64,000 nt of DNA, from NCBI GenBank assembly GCA_951804985.1, contig OX638132.1:24838617-24902616 (forward strand), given 5' to 3'. Origin of the DNA: Dryomyza anilis (lineage: Eukaryota > Arthropoda > Insecta > Diptera > Dryomyzidae). Below, in pieces: positions 32,945-45,782 of the stretch; position 1 is the stretch's first letter; each line of letters opens with the position of its first letter. A program made the position numbers and the translations under genes. The notes under the pieces were generated by a model. It searched no databases. It worked only from the letters and a program-made list of their open reading frames with translations, and was not told where the DNA came from.

Positions 32945-33115
32945 AAGAGCAATATCTGGCAACATCATTACGCACTGCCCCTGCACTACGACCCAAGTGC
33001 CAGAGGGCCATTGGACTTGTTGCGCGTGCAGACAACGCCGGCACCATCGCCGTCGCACGGAGACTTCGAGTACAGACAATTGTTTGTGATCATAAAAACA
33101 AAACGTGCCGGAATT
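32945..33115. other. GC-rich islet of unknown nature
   Basis: This is a sharp rise in GC ('CGCACTGCCCCTGCACTACG', 'GCCGGCACCATCGCCGTCGC') in AT-rich flanks, open in one frame on each strand. Plus reads 'LHYDPSARGPLDLLRVQTTP' and minus 'SPCDGDGAGVVCTRNKSNG'. On the minus strand 'TTGACTTTAG' precedes it like a splice acceptor. It could be a small exon, a conserved element or a transposon scrap; I do not recognise the protein. Confidence 0.3.
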
Positions 33116-33942
33116 TCTAAAGTCAATATTTTTATTATTATTATTTTTATTGTTTTTGTTGTTTTCAATGCTGCACATACCCCACACGTGTGCCCCACTT
33201 ATGAGCCAAGTTAAAATTAGTGATGAAGCTAATTTTAAGCCCTTGGCACGAGCGAGACAAAGAACATTGAATGGAGACAGACAGACAGACATACAGGCAT
33301 AACGCGTCTAGTACCACCGATATATGTAAAATGTAAATATGAAGTAAACAAAATTCCAGAACACACAACATAAACACAAACAATACAACACAGCACTTAC
33401 GGGATCTGAAAGGTTAAGCAATGCAATTTCGGGGCACGTGTAATGAAGGGTTTCTTTTTAATTGATGTTTAAGGCACAACTGTATGTATTACATGAACTA
33501 GTTTAAAAACAAAGGTGTATAATGTAAAAATTTTAGGAATGTGAGAAAATTTCAAAATGCCCAAAAACGTTTAACAAAAAAAAAAATGAGAAATCTGAAA
33601 AATAAAAAAATAATAAAAAAAAGTGAAAACTTTACAACAATAACTTGATGTAAGTCAAATTGTAATAAATGACAGTTGCCACTGATGTTTGATAAACGCC
33701 GCAGTGTCAAAGCAGCGAACGCTTTATATTAATTACAGCTTTTTAATGGTTTTTAAGTAGCTTTGGGAATGTTGCGCGTGAAACAGATAGTGTAAGTGAG
33801 TGCGAACGTAGTGTAGACTAAATTATGCTGCGAGGAGACAAAAATTCCAAGAATACATTTAGTGGTTTGTTTAGCTTTTAGTGTTACTGTTGACCAAATT
33901 GTAAATAAAAATTATATATATAAATTGCATATATATTATAAG
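33116..33942. other. Spacer with (GACA)n and mixed composition
   Basis: (GACA)n near 33280. 33690-33850 is slightly GC-richer without motif. Confidence 0.4.
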
Positions 33943-33944
33943 TA

Positions 33945-34245
33945 CACACAGAGAAATTCTCTTTTGGCATGAGGTTGGAAAAACGAAAAAGATAGCTGTA
34001 CCAACTAACTCGGTTAAATTGAAATGTCTTCAAATTGGTTGGCGGAACTTCCTTATTCGGTTGGCGCTTGAAATTTTAGCCTATACACACTCTCAATGGT
34101 ACTAAATCTGCACTAAATTGTTCTAAAACAATTCGAAATTGTTTGTAGTCCAAACTGCACCTCTTTTAGTTTTGACAATAACAACCGACTAAACGGTTGA
34201 GAGAACCGAATAAGTGGTTGGTGCAACAAATTTCTATTCTGTGTG
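33945..34245 (+). mobile_element. MITE family C, copy 1 (301 bp)
   Basis: Ends 'CACACAGAGAAATTCTCTTT' and 'ACAAATTTCTATTCTGTGTG' are inverted repeats, with TA duplication (33943-33944, 34246-34247). Body phrases 'GGCATGAGGTTGGAA', 'CAACCGACTAAACGGTTGAG' and 'GAGAACCGAATAAG' recur at 38.07, 38.56 and 45.82 kb. Tc1/mariner-type, non-autonomous. Confidence 0.88.
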
Positions 34246-34728
34246 TATAATTTAAATTTGAAATTTTATTAATTTAACATATTTCGTTTCTGGTGCAAAT
34301 ATTGAAAATTGTGTTACGGTCTTCATTCAAGACAAATTATCCCCGAGACAATTTCTCTGGACAACTATAATTCTTTCTGCGACAATTCGTCACCGATACC
34401 ATTTTTCTCCGAGATGGGCTTATGGATGGATTGGATTGGTCTTAAAGATTTTTTATTGTTTTCATATAAGTTTGAGTTTAAATCATTTGGAATTTAGAAC
34501 ATTTTTTAATGATGCAAATAAATTAATTTTATTCTTCATCATTCTTGTCATTAAAACTTAAAGTAATTCTCATTTTATTTCAAATATTCGCAAAAACATA
34601 AATAAAAATAAATGAGGAACTATAAATACATTCTCTGAATGAATTGAAATTAATAGAAATATTCAAAGTGTTTTTGTTAATTCAATACAACGTTGCTTTT
34701 TCACGTCGCGTCGGGTGTATCGTGTGCC
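34246..34728. other. AT-rich spacer
   Basis: No shared repeat. An open frame at 34309-34497 has no motif. Confidence 0.4.
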
Positions 34729-35176
34729 CGAGACAAAATTTTTGGAATTTTTCTGGAATATTTCCGGCATATTTTCGGCACACGCAAATATATATATTGA
34801 ACATTTTTGGATTTTTGTGGAATTTTTATGGCAGAATCACGCCATATGTGGGGAACGGGCAGAAACCAGACAGCTTTTGATACAAACTCCGCCTTTGTCT
34901 GTTTGAAATAACTCGAGAAAATGTTTCTGAACTGCCTTGATTGACCTTGCCAAAAATTTTGTTTGGGATCGCGAGACAAAATTTTTGGCATTTTTCAGGA
35001 ATATTTGGGCATATATCCGGCAAACGCACAGCTAATTGGAATATATTGGGAAGTGTATAGCAGGTTGTAAACGTTGATGGCATTTTAATGGCAGCTTCAC
35101 GTCATATTTTGCCTGATTGAAATATGTCGCGAAAATGTTTCTGAACTGCCTCGACCCTGCCAAACATTTTTTCTGG
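34729..35176 (+). repeat. Family K repeat, two tandem units (about 243 and 205 bp)
   Basis: Units at 34729-34971 and 34972-35176 both begin 'CGAGACAAAATTTTTGG' and share 'AAAATGTTTCTGAACTGCCT'. The second is shortened in the middle. A related single copy lies at 46525-46640 ('GGGAACAGGCGGAAAACATA'). Confidence 0.7.
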
Positions 35177-35560
35177 GCAGATTGAATTTTTAGTGAAAAT
35201 TTGTTTTTTTTTTTTGTGAAATATTGGATTTTTAGTGAAAATTTTAATTTTTTGTGAAAATATGAATTTTTACTGAACATTTGAATTTGTTGTGAAAATT
35301 TGAATTTATAGTGAAAATTTGAATTTTTGGTGAACATTTGAATTTGTTGTGAAAATTTGAATTTATAGTGAAAATTTGAATTTTTTTAGTGAACATTTGA
35401 ATTTTTAGTGAAAATTTGAATTTTTAGTGAAAATTTAAATTTTTAGTGAAAATTTGAATTTTGAGTGAAAATTTAAATTTTTGGTGAAAAATTGAATTTT
35501 TAGTAAAAAAAAATAGCGAAAAAATAATTTTTAGTGAAAAATTCAACTTTTAGTGAAATT
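35177..35560 (+). repeat. AT-rich minisatellite, 18-19-bp unit, about 20 units
   Basis: Irregular tandem units of 'GAATTTTTAGTGAAAATTT' directly follow family K. Variation is mostly single bases and short indels. Confidence 0.9.
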
Positions 35561-35625
35561 TTTATTTCTATTTTATTTTTGGAGAAATATTATAAATTAA
35601 TTACGTAAAAAATATAATGTTTATC

Positions 35626-36424
35626 AAAAAAAAACGAGTTGGGAAAGTTAGGTCACATGGGTAAGTTCGGTCACATGGGGCGGATTTTTATAGTCGGTCG
35701 TGCCCGACTATGGAATACCCTACATCTTTGGTGGGGATATTAACCCTCAGAATATCATTCATATACCAGAAATTTACGTCTTATATCCCCATAAATTAAA
35801 AAATTATATAAAGTATAAAAAACAAAAAAAAAAATTGAAAAATGTAATTGGGCGGACCACGCCTATATTTAAAATTTTGAAAGGCAAATATTTCATAGAT
35901 TTGATTTTAATAATTTACGGATCAAATTTCCACTATGAAAACCCGGGAAATAACGAAAAAAAAAGTGGGCGGATCACGCCCATTTTTGGGCCACATATTT
36001 TTAGGTGAATTCTAACAATACGTTTTAAATTTTATAACTATACATTGAATACTTTTCGAGTTATTAGTCCCGAAAGAGTTATATAAAATTGACTTGTATG
36101 GGAGGTGGGCGTGTCCGTTGACCGATTTGGCTCATTTTCAAACTCGGTTCCTACTTTTGGCTAAAATATATTGAGACGAAATTTTATCGCATTCTGATCA
36201 GTATTTCTCAAGTTATTCTGTATTCGGACAGCAAGACAGCAAGACGGCAAGACAGCAAGACAGCAAGACGGACAGACAGACAGACGGACATGGCTAAACG
36301 GACTCGGGTAGTGATGCTGATCAAGAATATATATACTTTTCCATACCGGACACGCCTCCTAAGGGGCGTTACAATATATGCACAAAGTTAATATACCCTG
36401 TACCTCATAGGTGTAGGGTATAAA
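35626..36424 (-). mobile_element. Family B mini-me/DINE-like repeat, reversed, copy 3
   Basis: Minus-strand order 'TTTATACCCTACACCTATGA', (GTCT)/(CTTGCTGT)n, 'GAGCCAAATCGGTCAACGGA', 'GGGCGTGATCCGCCCAC', 'TCACATGGG' and 'CCCAACTCGTTTTT', closely matching the two copies at 19.5-21.5 kb. Confidence 0.85.
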
Positions 36425-38063
36425 TAGTCTTAGTCAAATATTAAATTCAAATTTGAGTATCCTATATGAGACTTAAATTTGAAATAAACCTCAATATATA
36501 TAGAATTGATAAGGGGATCTATTTCAAGACAAATAAAAAAAATAGAAAATTCTTACAATTGTTATTTAGTCGACTCTTGGTAACGATGCTAATGACTAAA
36601 ATGACCAGGACAACGCGGCAACATAATAAAGCCGCTATCAGCACAATAAAATTGAATAAAATAAATTCAAAATATAAAAAATAAATCAACATCAACATAT
36701 AAAGAGGCGCAAGATTATACTGTGCAACAGTATTTTTTCTATTTTGAATCTCTTAAGGATTGAATTTGTAAATTGAAGACTGAATTGTAAGGTATATTTC
36801 AGATTTTACTAAGTGTTAAATAGCTTTCAAAAATGATTTGAAAAATGTTCAGCTGTTTTCACCCATTATCTTTATGTGCAGATTCTCCATTTCAAAAAAC
36901 TTTTTCCTACGAACTACGAATTATTATGAATTATTGAAAGCAAAATGTATCAAAAAAAAAACCAAATTTATTGAAAATGATAAGGAAACAAATATTATAA
37001 AATATTTCGACATTTTTTAATAGAAATAAATTTCTAATTGAAAAATTTTATAAATTTTTACATAGTTTTTTATTTATTAGAAAATATCCTAATCAACTAA
37101 AAAATATTTTAAAATCAAGTCTTTTAAATTGATAAATCTGGTGATATAATAAATGCATACTAGATATGTGGCATTTAATCGTTGTTTTAAAAAAGAAAAT
37201 CTTCCCATGTGTCATTCGTTTTTAAATTGTTACGAGCTCAATGTGAGAAAGTAGAATTTATACGATATCGAACATTTTCTCATAGCGATATTGTCCGTCA
37301 AAATGGATCTGCATGGTAGATCGATGCGTTCGCTTGGAGTTTTCTCGATACGAGAAATGTTTCGAAATTGGAACGATATCAAACTAAAAAATAATAAATG
37401 CCCGAGATTACGATACGATTATTATCGATTATCGATTTAGAACATCAAATAAATTGAATGAACGAGAAATATAAAAATATCAGAATCGACGAAGCAACAA
37501 GATCGATCTTTTTATATCGAAGTTATTATATCAAAAAAAATCTGGTCACATAGTGTAGTGTTATGAACAACTAGAAAATAATATTGTCATTTTTTTACAG
37601 TTATTTATTTATTCGAATTATGTCTGCGGCAACATTGTTCGATATTCTTTATGTAGAACTGTGCGAGGTAAATGCACTCACTTTGTTATCATTTCAGAAG
37701 ACCCTTGTTCGACTTCAGATCAAAAACCCATGTTGATGCTGATGCTAAAGTTCAATCGGAGCAAAAACATTGTACATGATTTTTGTATGCAGTTCGTTAT
37801 TTTCATTCGAACACTTAGCACAGCTACGCATTCATAGAATCTAAAATTTTTTTAGGTATATATTTACATAAAACTTTTATTTCGATTATAGCAAAATAGT
37901 ATAATTTTACATAAACATGACAGGACTTAAACATGTTTTACTATTATATTTAAATTTTGAACTAGGAAATAATTTCAATTCGGTTGCATGATCGAATTCT
38001 CGATCGAATTCTGTCGCTTTTTGACGAATTCATTTTGTTATACGTTATAGGGGAGAAATTTCC
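36425..38063. other. AT-rich spacer
   Basis: No shared repeat. 'ATCGATT' and 'CGATATCG' phrases cluster at 37260-37520. Open frames at 36466 and 36838 have no motif. Confidence 0.4.
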
Positions 38064-38065
38064 TA

Positions 38066-38356
38066 CACGCAGAAAAATCCTCTTTTGGCATGAGGTTGGG
38101 TGAATGAAAAAGTTAGTTGTACCAACAAACTAACTTCATATGGTTAAATCGAATGGCTTACAAATTTGCTGGCGGAACTGCTATTTTAGCCTATACACTT
38201 GAAATACTAGTCTAAACACACTCCTAATGGTTCTAAATTGTTCTAAAACTACAAATCTTTTCATTTTGACAATGACAACCGACTAAGAGGTTGAAAGAAC
38301 CGAATATGTTGGTTTAGCAAAGTGTTGGTTGGCTCAACAACTCTCTACTCTTTGTG
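38066..38356 (+). mobile_element. MITE family C, copy 2 (291 bp)
   Basis: 'CACGCAGAAAAATCCTCTTT' to 'CAACTCTCTACTCTTTGTG', TA duplication at 38064-38065 and 38357-38358. Body as in copy 1. Confidence 0.85.
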
Positions 38357-38399
38357 TACATATTAATAATACAAACATTTTTTAAACGCAAAACTTGCC

Positions 38400-38560
38400 T
38401 TTCCAGCAAAACAAACGATAATTTAACGATATCGAAACGATATTGATAATAGGCTCAAATTATCGTTTTCGATAATAGGTATATGTTATGAAAACGATAG
38501 GGCTTTTAATAAATAACGAACCTATCAAGAATGATAGATATAGCGTCGGTTTCTCTATTA
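38400..38560 (+). mobile_element. Family J fragment (left half)
   Basis: 'CCAGCAAAACAAACGATAAT', 'AAATTATCGTTTTCGATAAT' and 'GAAAACGATAGGGCTTTT' match 17174-17300. The right half is missing where a family C fragment begins. Confidence 0.7.
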
Positions 38561-38561
38561 G

Positions 38562-38818
38562 TTAGTGTCATGAGTTTGGAAGAACATAAATGTTAGTTGT
38601 ACCAACGATTAAATCGAATTGTCTACATATTCGGTAGGCGCTTGAAATATTAGCATATACACACTCCCAATGTGTCTGATTTAATTCGAAATCGGTTCTA
38701 GTCCAAACTACACCTTTTTTTAGTATTGACAGTAACAACCGACTAAGCGGTTGAGAGAACCGAATAAGTTGGTTGTGCAAAAAGTTGGTTGGCGCAACAA
38801 ATCTCTATTCTGAGTGTA
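38562..38818 (+). mobile_element. MITE family C, copy 3, left end lost
   Basis: Starts inside the body near 'CATGAGTTTGGAAGAACATA' and runs to 'AATCTCTATTCTGAGTGTA'. Contains 'CAACCGACTAAGCGGTTGAG'. The left TIR is absent. Confidence 0.75.
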
Positions 38819-39600
38819 TATAATATTAAATATTTGACTTTATCTAGCATATTCTCAAATTAAACTTCGACTGAAATTCAAATATTTTAAAATAGTAATG
38901 GAATTTAGTCAGGACTTTTGATTGATTACTTGACATTTGATTGATTACTTTTGTATTCTAAACGAATTTTGGAAATTTGAAAAAATGCTAATAAAATTTG
39001 GTTTTAGAATGCACCTTTGAGTTACAAGATTTTGAATAGTACACATTAAAATTAATTTAAAATTGTTAATTGTGAAAGTTTCAATTTTTCAATTGTAACA
39101 AAAACAACAATTGCTGCTTGCAGAGTACAAAGTGCAGTTACCACAACAACAAAAAAACGACAAAAACAATAATAAAATACCAGCAAGTTGTTGCACTGTA
39201 ATCTATGCCGCCCTGAACAATCGCAACGCAATGCAATTCAACGCATCGAATCGAGTCGAATCGCATACCAACCAAAGATCAATCGATTAAGTGGACAGTA
39301 TTTGATACATATGTGTGTGTGTGTGGGTACAGTGCCGCATTAATTTTGTCGCCCTGTGCCCAATTGGACTCTACTATTAACCGGGTACTGTGTGTGTTTT
39401 TGGCCCATAGTCAGGGGTTTAGGTGTTTTGACGCCCGAAATCCAACTGTGTCATTTTCTTTTGGAATTTTCATAGAACACAGTATTCTTTTTGTTTGTTG
39501 AATACTAGTTACGTTGTTTTAAAAATGTGCGTTCTATGCTCTATTTTACATTTCAAGGAAATTTATTTCAAGACCAACACCAAGTACGAGTTGAAATGAA
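38819..39600. other. Spacer with CAA-rich and (ATCGA)-like patches
   Basis: CAACAA-rich at 39100-39180 and 'CGAATCGAGTCGAATCGC' near 39245. (GT)n at 39311-39325. No gene. Confidence 0.4.
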
Positions 39601-39603
39601 AGT

Positions 39604-39828
39604 TCACGGGTTCGATCCTAGAGACTGGCAACATCTTTTCACAGATAATATTTTTCTATACACTGTTACCTCTCGGCAGTCAATGGCAAACCTACAAAAG
39701 TAAAACATTGCCTATGAAAAGCTTTCACCCCGTCATTCGGATTCGGCATTAAACTATAAGTCCCACTACTTTGAGCTCGGCGTAAGTTCTTCAGAGCTGT
39801 GGAGCAAATTATTATTAATATTAATGTT
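39604..39828 (+). mobile_element. tRNA-derived SINE, 5'-truncated
   Basis: Begins at the B-box region 'CACGGGTTCGATCC' and continues through 'CTGGCAACATCTTTTCA', 'TACCTCTCGGCAGTCAATGG' and 'TCGGCATTAAACTATAAGTC' to an (ATT)n tail. The A box and head are missing. Confidence 0.85.
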
Positions 39829-42800
39829 CATTTTAATTTGCTAAATAAAATGCTTATGGTTTGATACGAGAAATTGGAAAACGGATATTAAAAACGGAAC
39901 TAAAAATAGAATACATAAATCATATAAATTGTCATGCATAAACTAATTTTCAGTTCACAAAGTGTCAAAAAAAGTTACAAGTGTCAAAAAAGATAGAAGT
40001 TTCAAAAAAAATATAGGAAAAAAAATATATTTAAAATAAATTGTCACTAATCGAAATACAATGTGGATCGGTTTATATTTTCCGTCCGTTTAAGATAAGA
40101 TTCTTCACCTCAGTCCGCACCTGTGTTAGGCTATGTGCGTTACCACATAATAATTTATGTTTTTGATGAATCAAAAACTTCGAAATGAGTTTTTTTTTTC
40201 TTTTCTCAAAATTAATCAATGAGTCGAAAGAATGTCATGAATTTTGTTTTGTTTCGTTTTTTCTTTATATATTTTTATTATATTTTCCCCACTTTCTTTG
40301 CGTGTACTTTGTATTAGCTTTCGTACGTGGACAAGTTTATCAATGGCAGGCGGCTTTTTGACTGCCTCCAGTTATTTATTAAGTGTTTTCTCGAAATATG
40401 TCCATCTTAGCGCCCTCCACTTTTATGAATTTCTGCTAGCAATTAAAATACCAAAAAGAAGATCAATTTATTTTTAGTTCAGTATTCAGTTTTAGTATTT
40501 TTGATAATCATCACGTGCCTCAAAATTTCCCTGTAGTACTTTTGAATGAATGCAACATAAATACAGCAGATGCAGCTACCACCCCAAATGCCATCAGCGC
40601 AACCCTACTTTCGCAATCACCCTCGTCAGCCAACACTTTGTTATTTGCTGCGCGATCACCAACCGCAACATGCAACATACAACATGAACTCAGTGAAAAG
40701 AGTGTTGCTTTTCGATGATTTTCGATTTAAATTTCTACCCAGTTTATTTATTCTTATTTTAATTTTATATTATAATTGATGGGTTGGGTGCAATAACGGC
40801 GTTATAACAAAAGTAAGTTTTATTATTTTTGTGTTTGAGGTTTTCGAATGTCCGTAGTTCATACAGTTCTGGGTCGATTGCACAGATTCTGTTATTACAT
40901 TTGTATATTTAAAATTTAAAAGTTACTATCTGTTTTAATTATAATAAATTTAAATCTCACGTTTCTGAGATGTCTCAGAAATCACTTTTTTCTGATGTTT
41001 GACTTGACCATTCATTTATAAATTTTTATAATTTGAAAATATGATCTAAATATGCTGTTTTCAAACCACAGTTGTGTATATTTTTACATGTGTTTATATA
41101 TATATTATTTTTACGTATGTTTTATAGATTTTTTTTTTAATTTGCGTGAGTGAGTGCGTGAGTGTGAGTCAGTCGAATATTTCGCAGGATTAGTTGTATC
41201 TATATTTTTTAAATGTTTTGTGTAATTCAAAAATAATTATATTTTTTATCCCTTTAACAAAAAAAAAACGCAACATTGTCTGTGTCAGTCAACAAACAAA
41301 CAATCAACTGCAACAACAACTACTATAAGAATAAATACTGCTCTCTTTGAAACCATCTCTCATGTCAATGCAACCACGTTCGAACCTCAGAACCGCACTG
41401 CAATTCAGTGTTGCATAACTTTGTACTTTTGTTCTAATTGAAGTATGTTTTTATTTTGAAAGTACTAAATATATAGCAGTTTTTCCTTCTTAAAAGTACG
41501 AAAATTTTTGGGTGTGCCCTTTTTTTGGACTTTAATTTTGAACCGACGATGTAATTTTGTACGTTGTAAAAATTTTTCTATTATGACCAGGGCTCGTTTT
41601 TATATAGATTTATATATTCGATATTTAAATACATGTTATCATCCACATCCATATATTTGAATAATTCATATCGTCTTTGAAGAAGCAAAATTCACCAACT
41701 ACATTTTGAAAATACCAATTATTCATTTACAAAAACCTTTATAAATTTTCTGATCGATGAGCTCAATATTTGTACCAAATGATAAGAAAATGTGAATCTA
41801 TCAATTGATTTTCTAACTTTAAAAATGTATCAATTATATTTGAAATTTAAGATTTTCATAAACATATAATTGTTGACTTTTAGTTTTACAACGACGATAT
41901 ATAGATCAATATTGTTGATAAAAACTGACTCGTATGTCTCAGTTTTGACAAATTTACACTGACTTTTCCAAACATATTTGAAGTGCAATAAATAAAATCA
42001 AACAATCTTAGTACAGGAAACTATATTTACAGAGACAATAGATTGTGATTTGTAGCAAGTTTGATTTTGGGTGTAATGCAAAAGCAAGGTCACAGTGACC
42101 TGTTTGATATAGAATAATATTTTTATCATACAGAGGAGTTTTGAATGATTTCTGGCTTTCATTTGTTTGTGGTAATTGTGGTTTGTGGTAATTCAAATAC
42201 AAAATTGTTCAGTATATATGAAAAATATGATTCAATCAATCCCATCATGAATAATTTTTCAGTCTGTATTTCAACATTAGAAAAAAATAAAATGTTTTTC
42301 AAAAAATAAATTTATTTCAGTACAATTTATTTTTTTCAATGAAAAATTTCATGAGAGGGCTGAATAATTAAAATAGTTAAAAAAAATGATATCCATATAT
42401 TAAGTTTTTGATACATATTTTATGATTTTTGATCCATATTTATTTATTAAGTTTTTTAGTCCATAATCCATGTATATTTGCCATGTTTTTCGTTCATATA
42501 ATTGATGATGATCTTTTTTTGTCACTTTTGATCAAAAGTACGCATTTATTTGTTGATGATATTTTTTTTTTATTTTCGGCAAACGCAACACTGCTGCAAT
42601 CGTCATCATTACAAACAGTGCTGACACTTTAAAATTATTTTTATTGGTAGATTGTACAAAAAAATAGTGGTAGATTTCACAAAATAATGGTAGATTGTTA
42701 TTTTTGTTGCAAATGCCCAAAATATAGATATTCTTTATATATTTATTGAATAAAGAAGGCCGATATTATTCTAAAGCAATTCATTTGTATTATCAAACTT

Positions 42801-43045
42801 TAACAAATTATATATTTTTCTTTAACAACTCAATAAATATTCAGATTCTAGTTAGGCTCAGACTAATTTTTTAGATTATAAATTGAATGTAAAAAATCAT
42901 AATATCAATGATTTTTATTCAAAATAAATTAATTCTGACATATTTTAAATCCAAATGCTCATTAAAAATAAAGCATTTCTTCAACTTACTTGAATAACGC
43001 ATTTTGGTCATTACGTATATAAGTTATACGTTTCGAAGTTGAGCC
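39829..43045. other. Long AT-rich spacer without recognised features
   Basis: No shared repeat family, RNA gene or coding region seen in about 3.2 kb. Open frames at 40244, 40515 and 42429 are short, without homology that I recognise. It may be unique intronic DNA. Confidence 0.45.
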
Positions 43046-43730
43046 TTTTTTTTATACCCTACACTAAGAGTGAAGGGGTATATTCAGTTTGGTACGCCGT
43101 TTGTAACACCCAGAAGGAAGCATCTATGGAAAAGTATTTATATTCTTGATCAGCATGACCTCCTGTGTCGATTTAGCGATGTCCGTCTGTCTGTCCTACT
43201 TCTTTTAAAATTGAAGAGCTAGATAAATGAAACTTATAACTTAGATTACTAATATACCTACGCTGTATGTGCGAGAAATTGGCGAGATCGGTCCATTGTG
43301 ACCTATGATCCGACCACTTATGTTCAAATACCTCATATAAAATGTACATATAAAGATCAATTTTTATGTATACGTGCTCAGGTAAACTTTTTTGGTCAAA
43401 TATATATTGATATCATGCTCAAATACATGATAATAATGTTTTCCGGCGAAAACACTTGTGGTTCACAAAAAAAAAATCGAATTCGGTACACCTACCCATT
43501 TGTAAATATGGGTATCAAATGAATGTAAATTCTTCAGCGATTGAATGTTTGTAGTTATTTTCAGGATTCGTATACACTGGTGACCTATATATCACTTTGA
43601 ATGATAACCACACATATGTGTAGGGTATTTATAGTCGGCTTAGACCGACTATAATTTTGATAATCCTAACTATCATAATTACACCTACTTTAAAATTTCC
43701 CGTGTGATCTAACCTTCCCAACTGGTTTTT
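43046..43730 (+). mobile_element. Family A mini-me/DINE-like repeat, microsatellite contracted
   Basis: Nearly identical to the copy at 25.16 kb over 'TATACCCTACACTAAGAGTG', 'GCGAGATCGGTCCATTGTGA' and 'CTTCCCAACTGGTTTTT', but the (GTCY)n block is reduced to a few units with loss of adjacent sequence ('GTCTGTCTGTCCTACTTC'). Confidence 0.88.
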
Positions 43731-43979
43731 AATTGAAAGTAAGCCACTCAGGATGTGACTGTAACTTCAGTGTCTGCTAGTATTATATTTTTATAGATAG
43801 GGTTATTTCATCGCATATTCTGATTTGAGTTTCATACTTTTTAATACAAAAATTAGTAATTTTACATAATTAAAAAAAAGGTAAATTTTAAACCTTCCGT
43901 GGTAGAAATGGTAGGAATCGAAAATATCCTAAAAAACTGGTATTTCTACCACAATTGTGGTAGAGTGACAACACTGATT
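43731..43979. other. Short AT-rich spacer
   Basis: No feature recognised. Confidence 0.4.
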
Positions 43980-44985
43980 ACGAACATTGCGTCGTCGTCT
44001 GCTCTGCTCTGCATTGCCTTCGTGTTGTTTTTATTATTTTTGTGCGCTTGCTTTTCCACCTTCTTCTACACATCACCAACCACAACTTTTGTTGTTGTTG
44101 TTCGCGTTGATTTTTGTTTTCGTTGTTGCGTTATTTTTGAATTTTTTCATTCATGATTTTTAATAAACATACGTTCGCTCATTCATACACATGCTCACTT
44201 TCAAATGCACACACCCAAACACATTCGTTATTGTTCGCTCGCATTCGGTATTCGCTGGCTAGCTGGTTCGGCATTGCTCGCGTCGTTGCAATAGATCGAT
44301 CGGCTTCAAACACTTACGTTGCCCGTGTCGTCGCAGTCGCGATCGTTCGTTCGTATTGTGCGCTTCGCATTGTTGTCGACTTTTAATTCGCCGTCTTCAC
44401 TCGTTCGTTGTGCTAACGAGTAACTAATGTTACTTACTACTCGTCGTCGTATTATAAATTGTTATTGAATATTTTGCGCGCTCGTTTTTATTTAGTGTGT
44501 TTTTCTGATTGTTTTCAACTTATATCACATCGAAATCATTATTTACGATCGCGATATTTTGTTATGTTTATTTTATTGCGTGACGCAGTGTTGACAGAAT
44601 TATATTAAATAAAATAAAAAAAAAATAATTATTAAAAAATAATATTAATAAAGAATAAAAATAATTGTTTTAATTTATAAAAATAATAAAATTATTTTGA
44701 AAAAGTGAAAACGTGATTTAAAAATGTGCTTTGAGTAAAAAAATATATAAGTTAATTTCGTACAATTTTCGTAAAAACAGTGTTTTACAAAGTAAAAAAA
44801 AATTATGAAAAAAAGTGAATAAAATGTTTTTTAAAAATTAATCCAAAAAGTATAAAATGCATTATTGAAATAGTGCTATTAAAAACGTGCATATTTGCTG
44901 TAAAACTAAATGACTCTACTAGGAAAAGTGCCCAAATTCTAAAAAAAATGGATAGCTGATTTTTTTTCTCTTTAAAGTAAGACGT
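43980..44985 (+). promoter_or_regulatory. Candidate promoter and 5' UTR exon of a fly gene
   Basis: 43980-44420 is relatively GC-rich with CpG-bearing motifs ('GTCGCAGTCGCGATCGTTCG', 'TTCGCTCGCATTCGG') and Inr-like TCATTC near 44145 and 44178. It is followed by about 500 bases of A-rich, GTG-punctuated sequence ('AAAAGTGAAAACGTG', 'AAAAAGTGAATAAAATG') like the long 5' UTRs of Drosophila developmental genes, ending in a strong donor-like 'AAAGTAAGAC' (GT at 44977). No coding exon follows in the window and no TATA box was found. This is inference from style only. Confidence 0.3.
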
Positions 44986-45279
44986 AAATAATTTATTAAT
45001 TTATATAAAACTAAAATTTATAGGACAACTGCGTTTATGTTATATATTTTTTTATTAGTATATCAAAAATTCAAAATCAAATAAGAATTAATCACATTCT
45101 TCATAAATACATCAAATTTCTTACTACAATTTCGGTGCGACGAGTCAATACAAAGTTATTTAAATAAAGAGTAATACACTCAAAATAAAAAGTCTGTAAC
45201 AGCAGCAAAATTTGTGTCAAAAATAGCAAGAATGTTTGCTAAAAATATGAAAGCGCCGGATTTCGCAGAAGCAGCAAAA
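44986..45279. other. AT-rich spacer
   Basis: Nothing recognised. Confidence 0.4.
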
Positions 45280-45778
45280 GTAATTTGTTATTTTGAATAA
45301 AATTTTTTATGCTGTTAGAGCAGACAATTTTAGCTTTTTAAAATAATTTTTTCTGGTACCTCCAATTCGTAAAAAAACCAAACAAAAAATATATTTTTTG
45401 TGTTTTGTTTTTTTTTTTAATTATCTTATTTTTTTTTTTTACTTATACATTATATTTTACCTTCTTCTACGTGTATTCACATTTTACTAACGGTTGCACT
45501 CTTGCTTGCGTGCATAATTACTACGTAGAAGAAGTATTGGTTTTAAATCATAAGTTTTTGAAAAAACTGTCTACGAATTATAGACGCATTAGCTGCAACG
45601 TGCAAAAATACCTCATGACTATGGCGCCATCTATTACATATTCGCTACGCTAGCGATATACTTAGCAGAGACATGACCCGTTCTTGTAAACACTAGTTAA
45701 AGGTTCGCTATATCAAATAAAACGATGCTGTAATTATTAGTTAAAGTTTGCTAAAATTTAACAATCAGAGATTGCTAT
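45280..45778 (+). repeat. Repeat S, uninterrupted copy
   Basis: It carries 'TTTGTTATTTTGAATAAAAT', then 'TTGCACTCTTGCTTGCGTGC', 'TACGTAGAAGAAGTATTGG', 'GTCTACGAATTATAGACGCA', 'GGCGCCATCTATTAC', 'CGCTACGCTAGCGATATACT' and 'GACATGACCCGTT'. It gives the spacing expected for the copy at 19.35-20.75 kb if the family B element there is removed. One frame is open over 45405-45653 but has no known domain. Confidence 0.65.
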
Positions 45779-45782
45779 TTCA

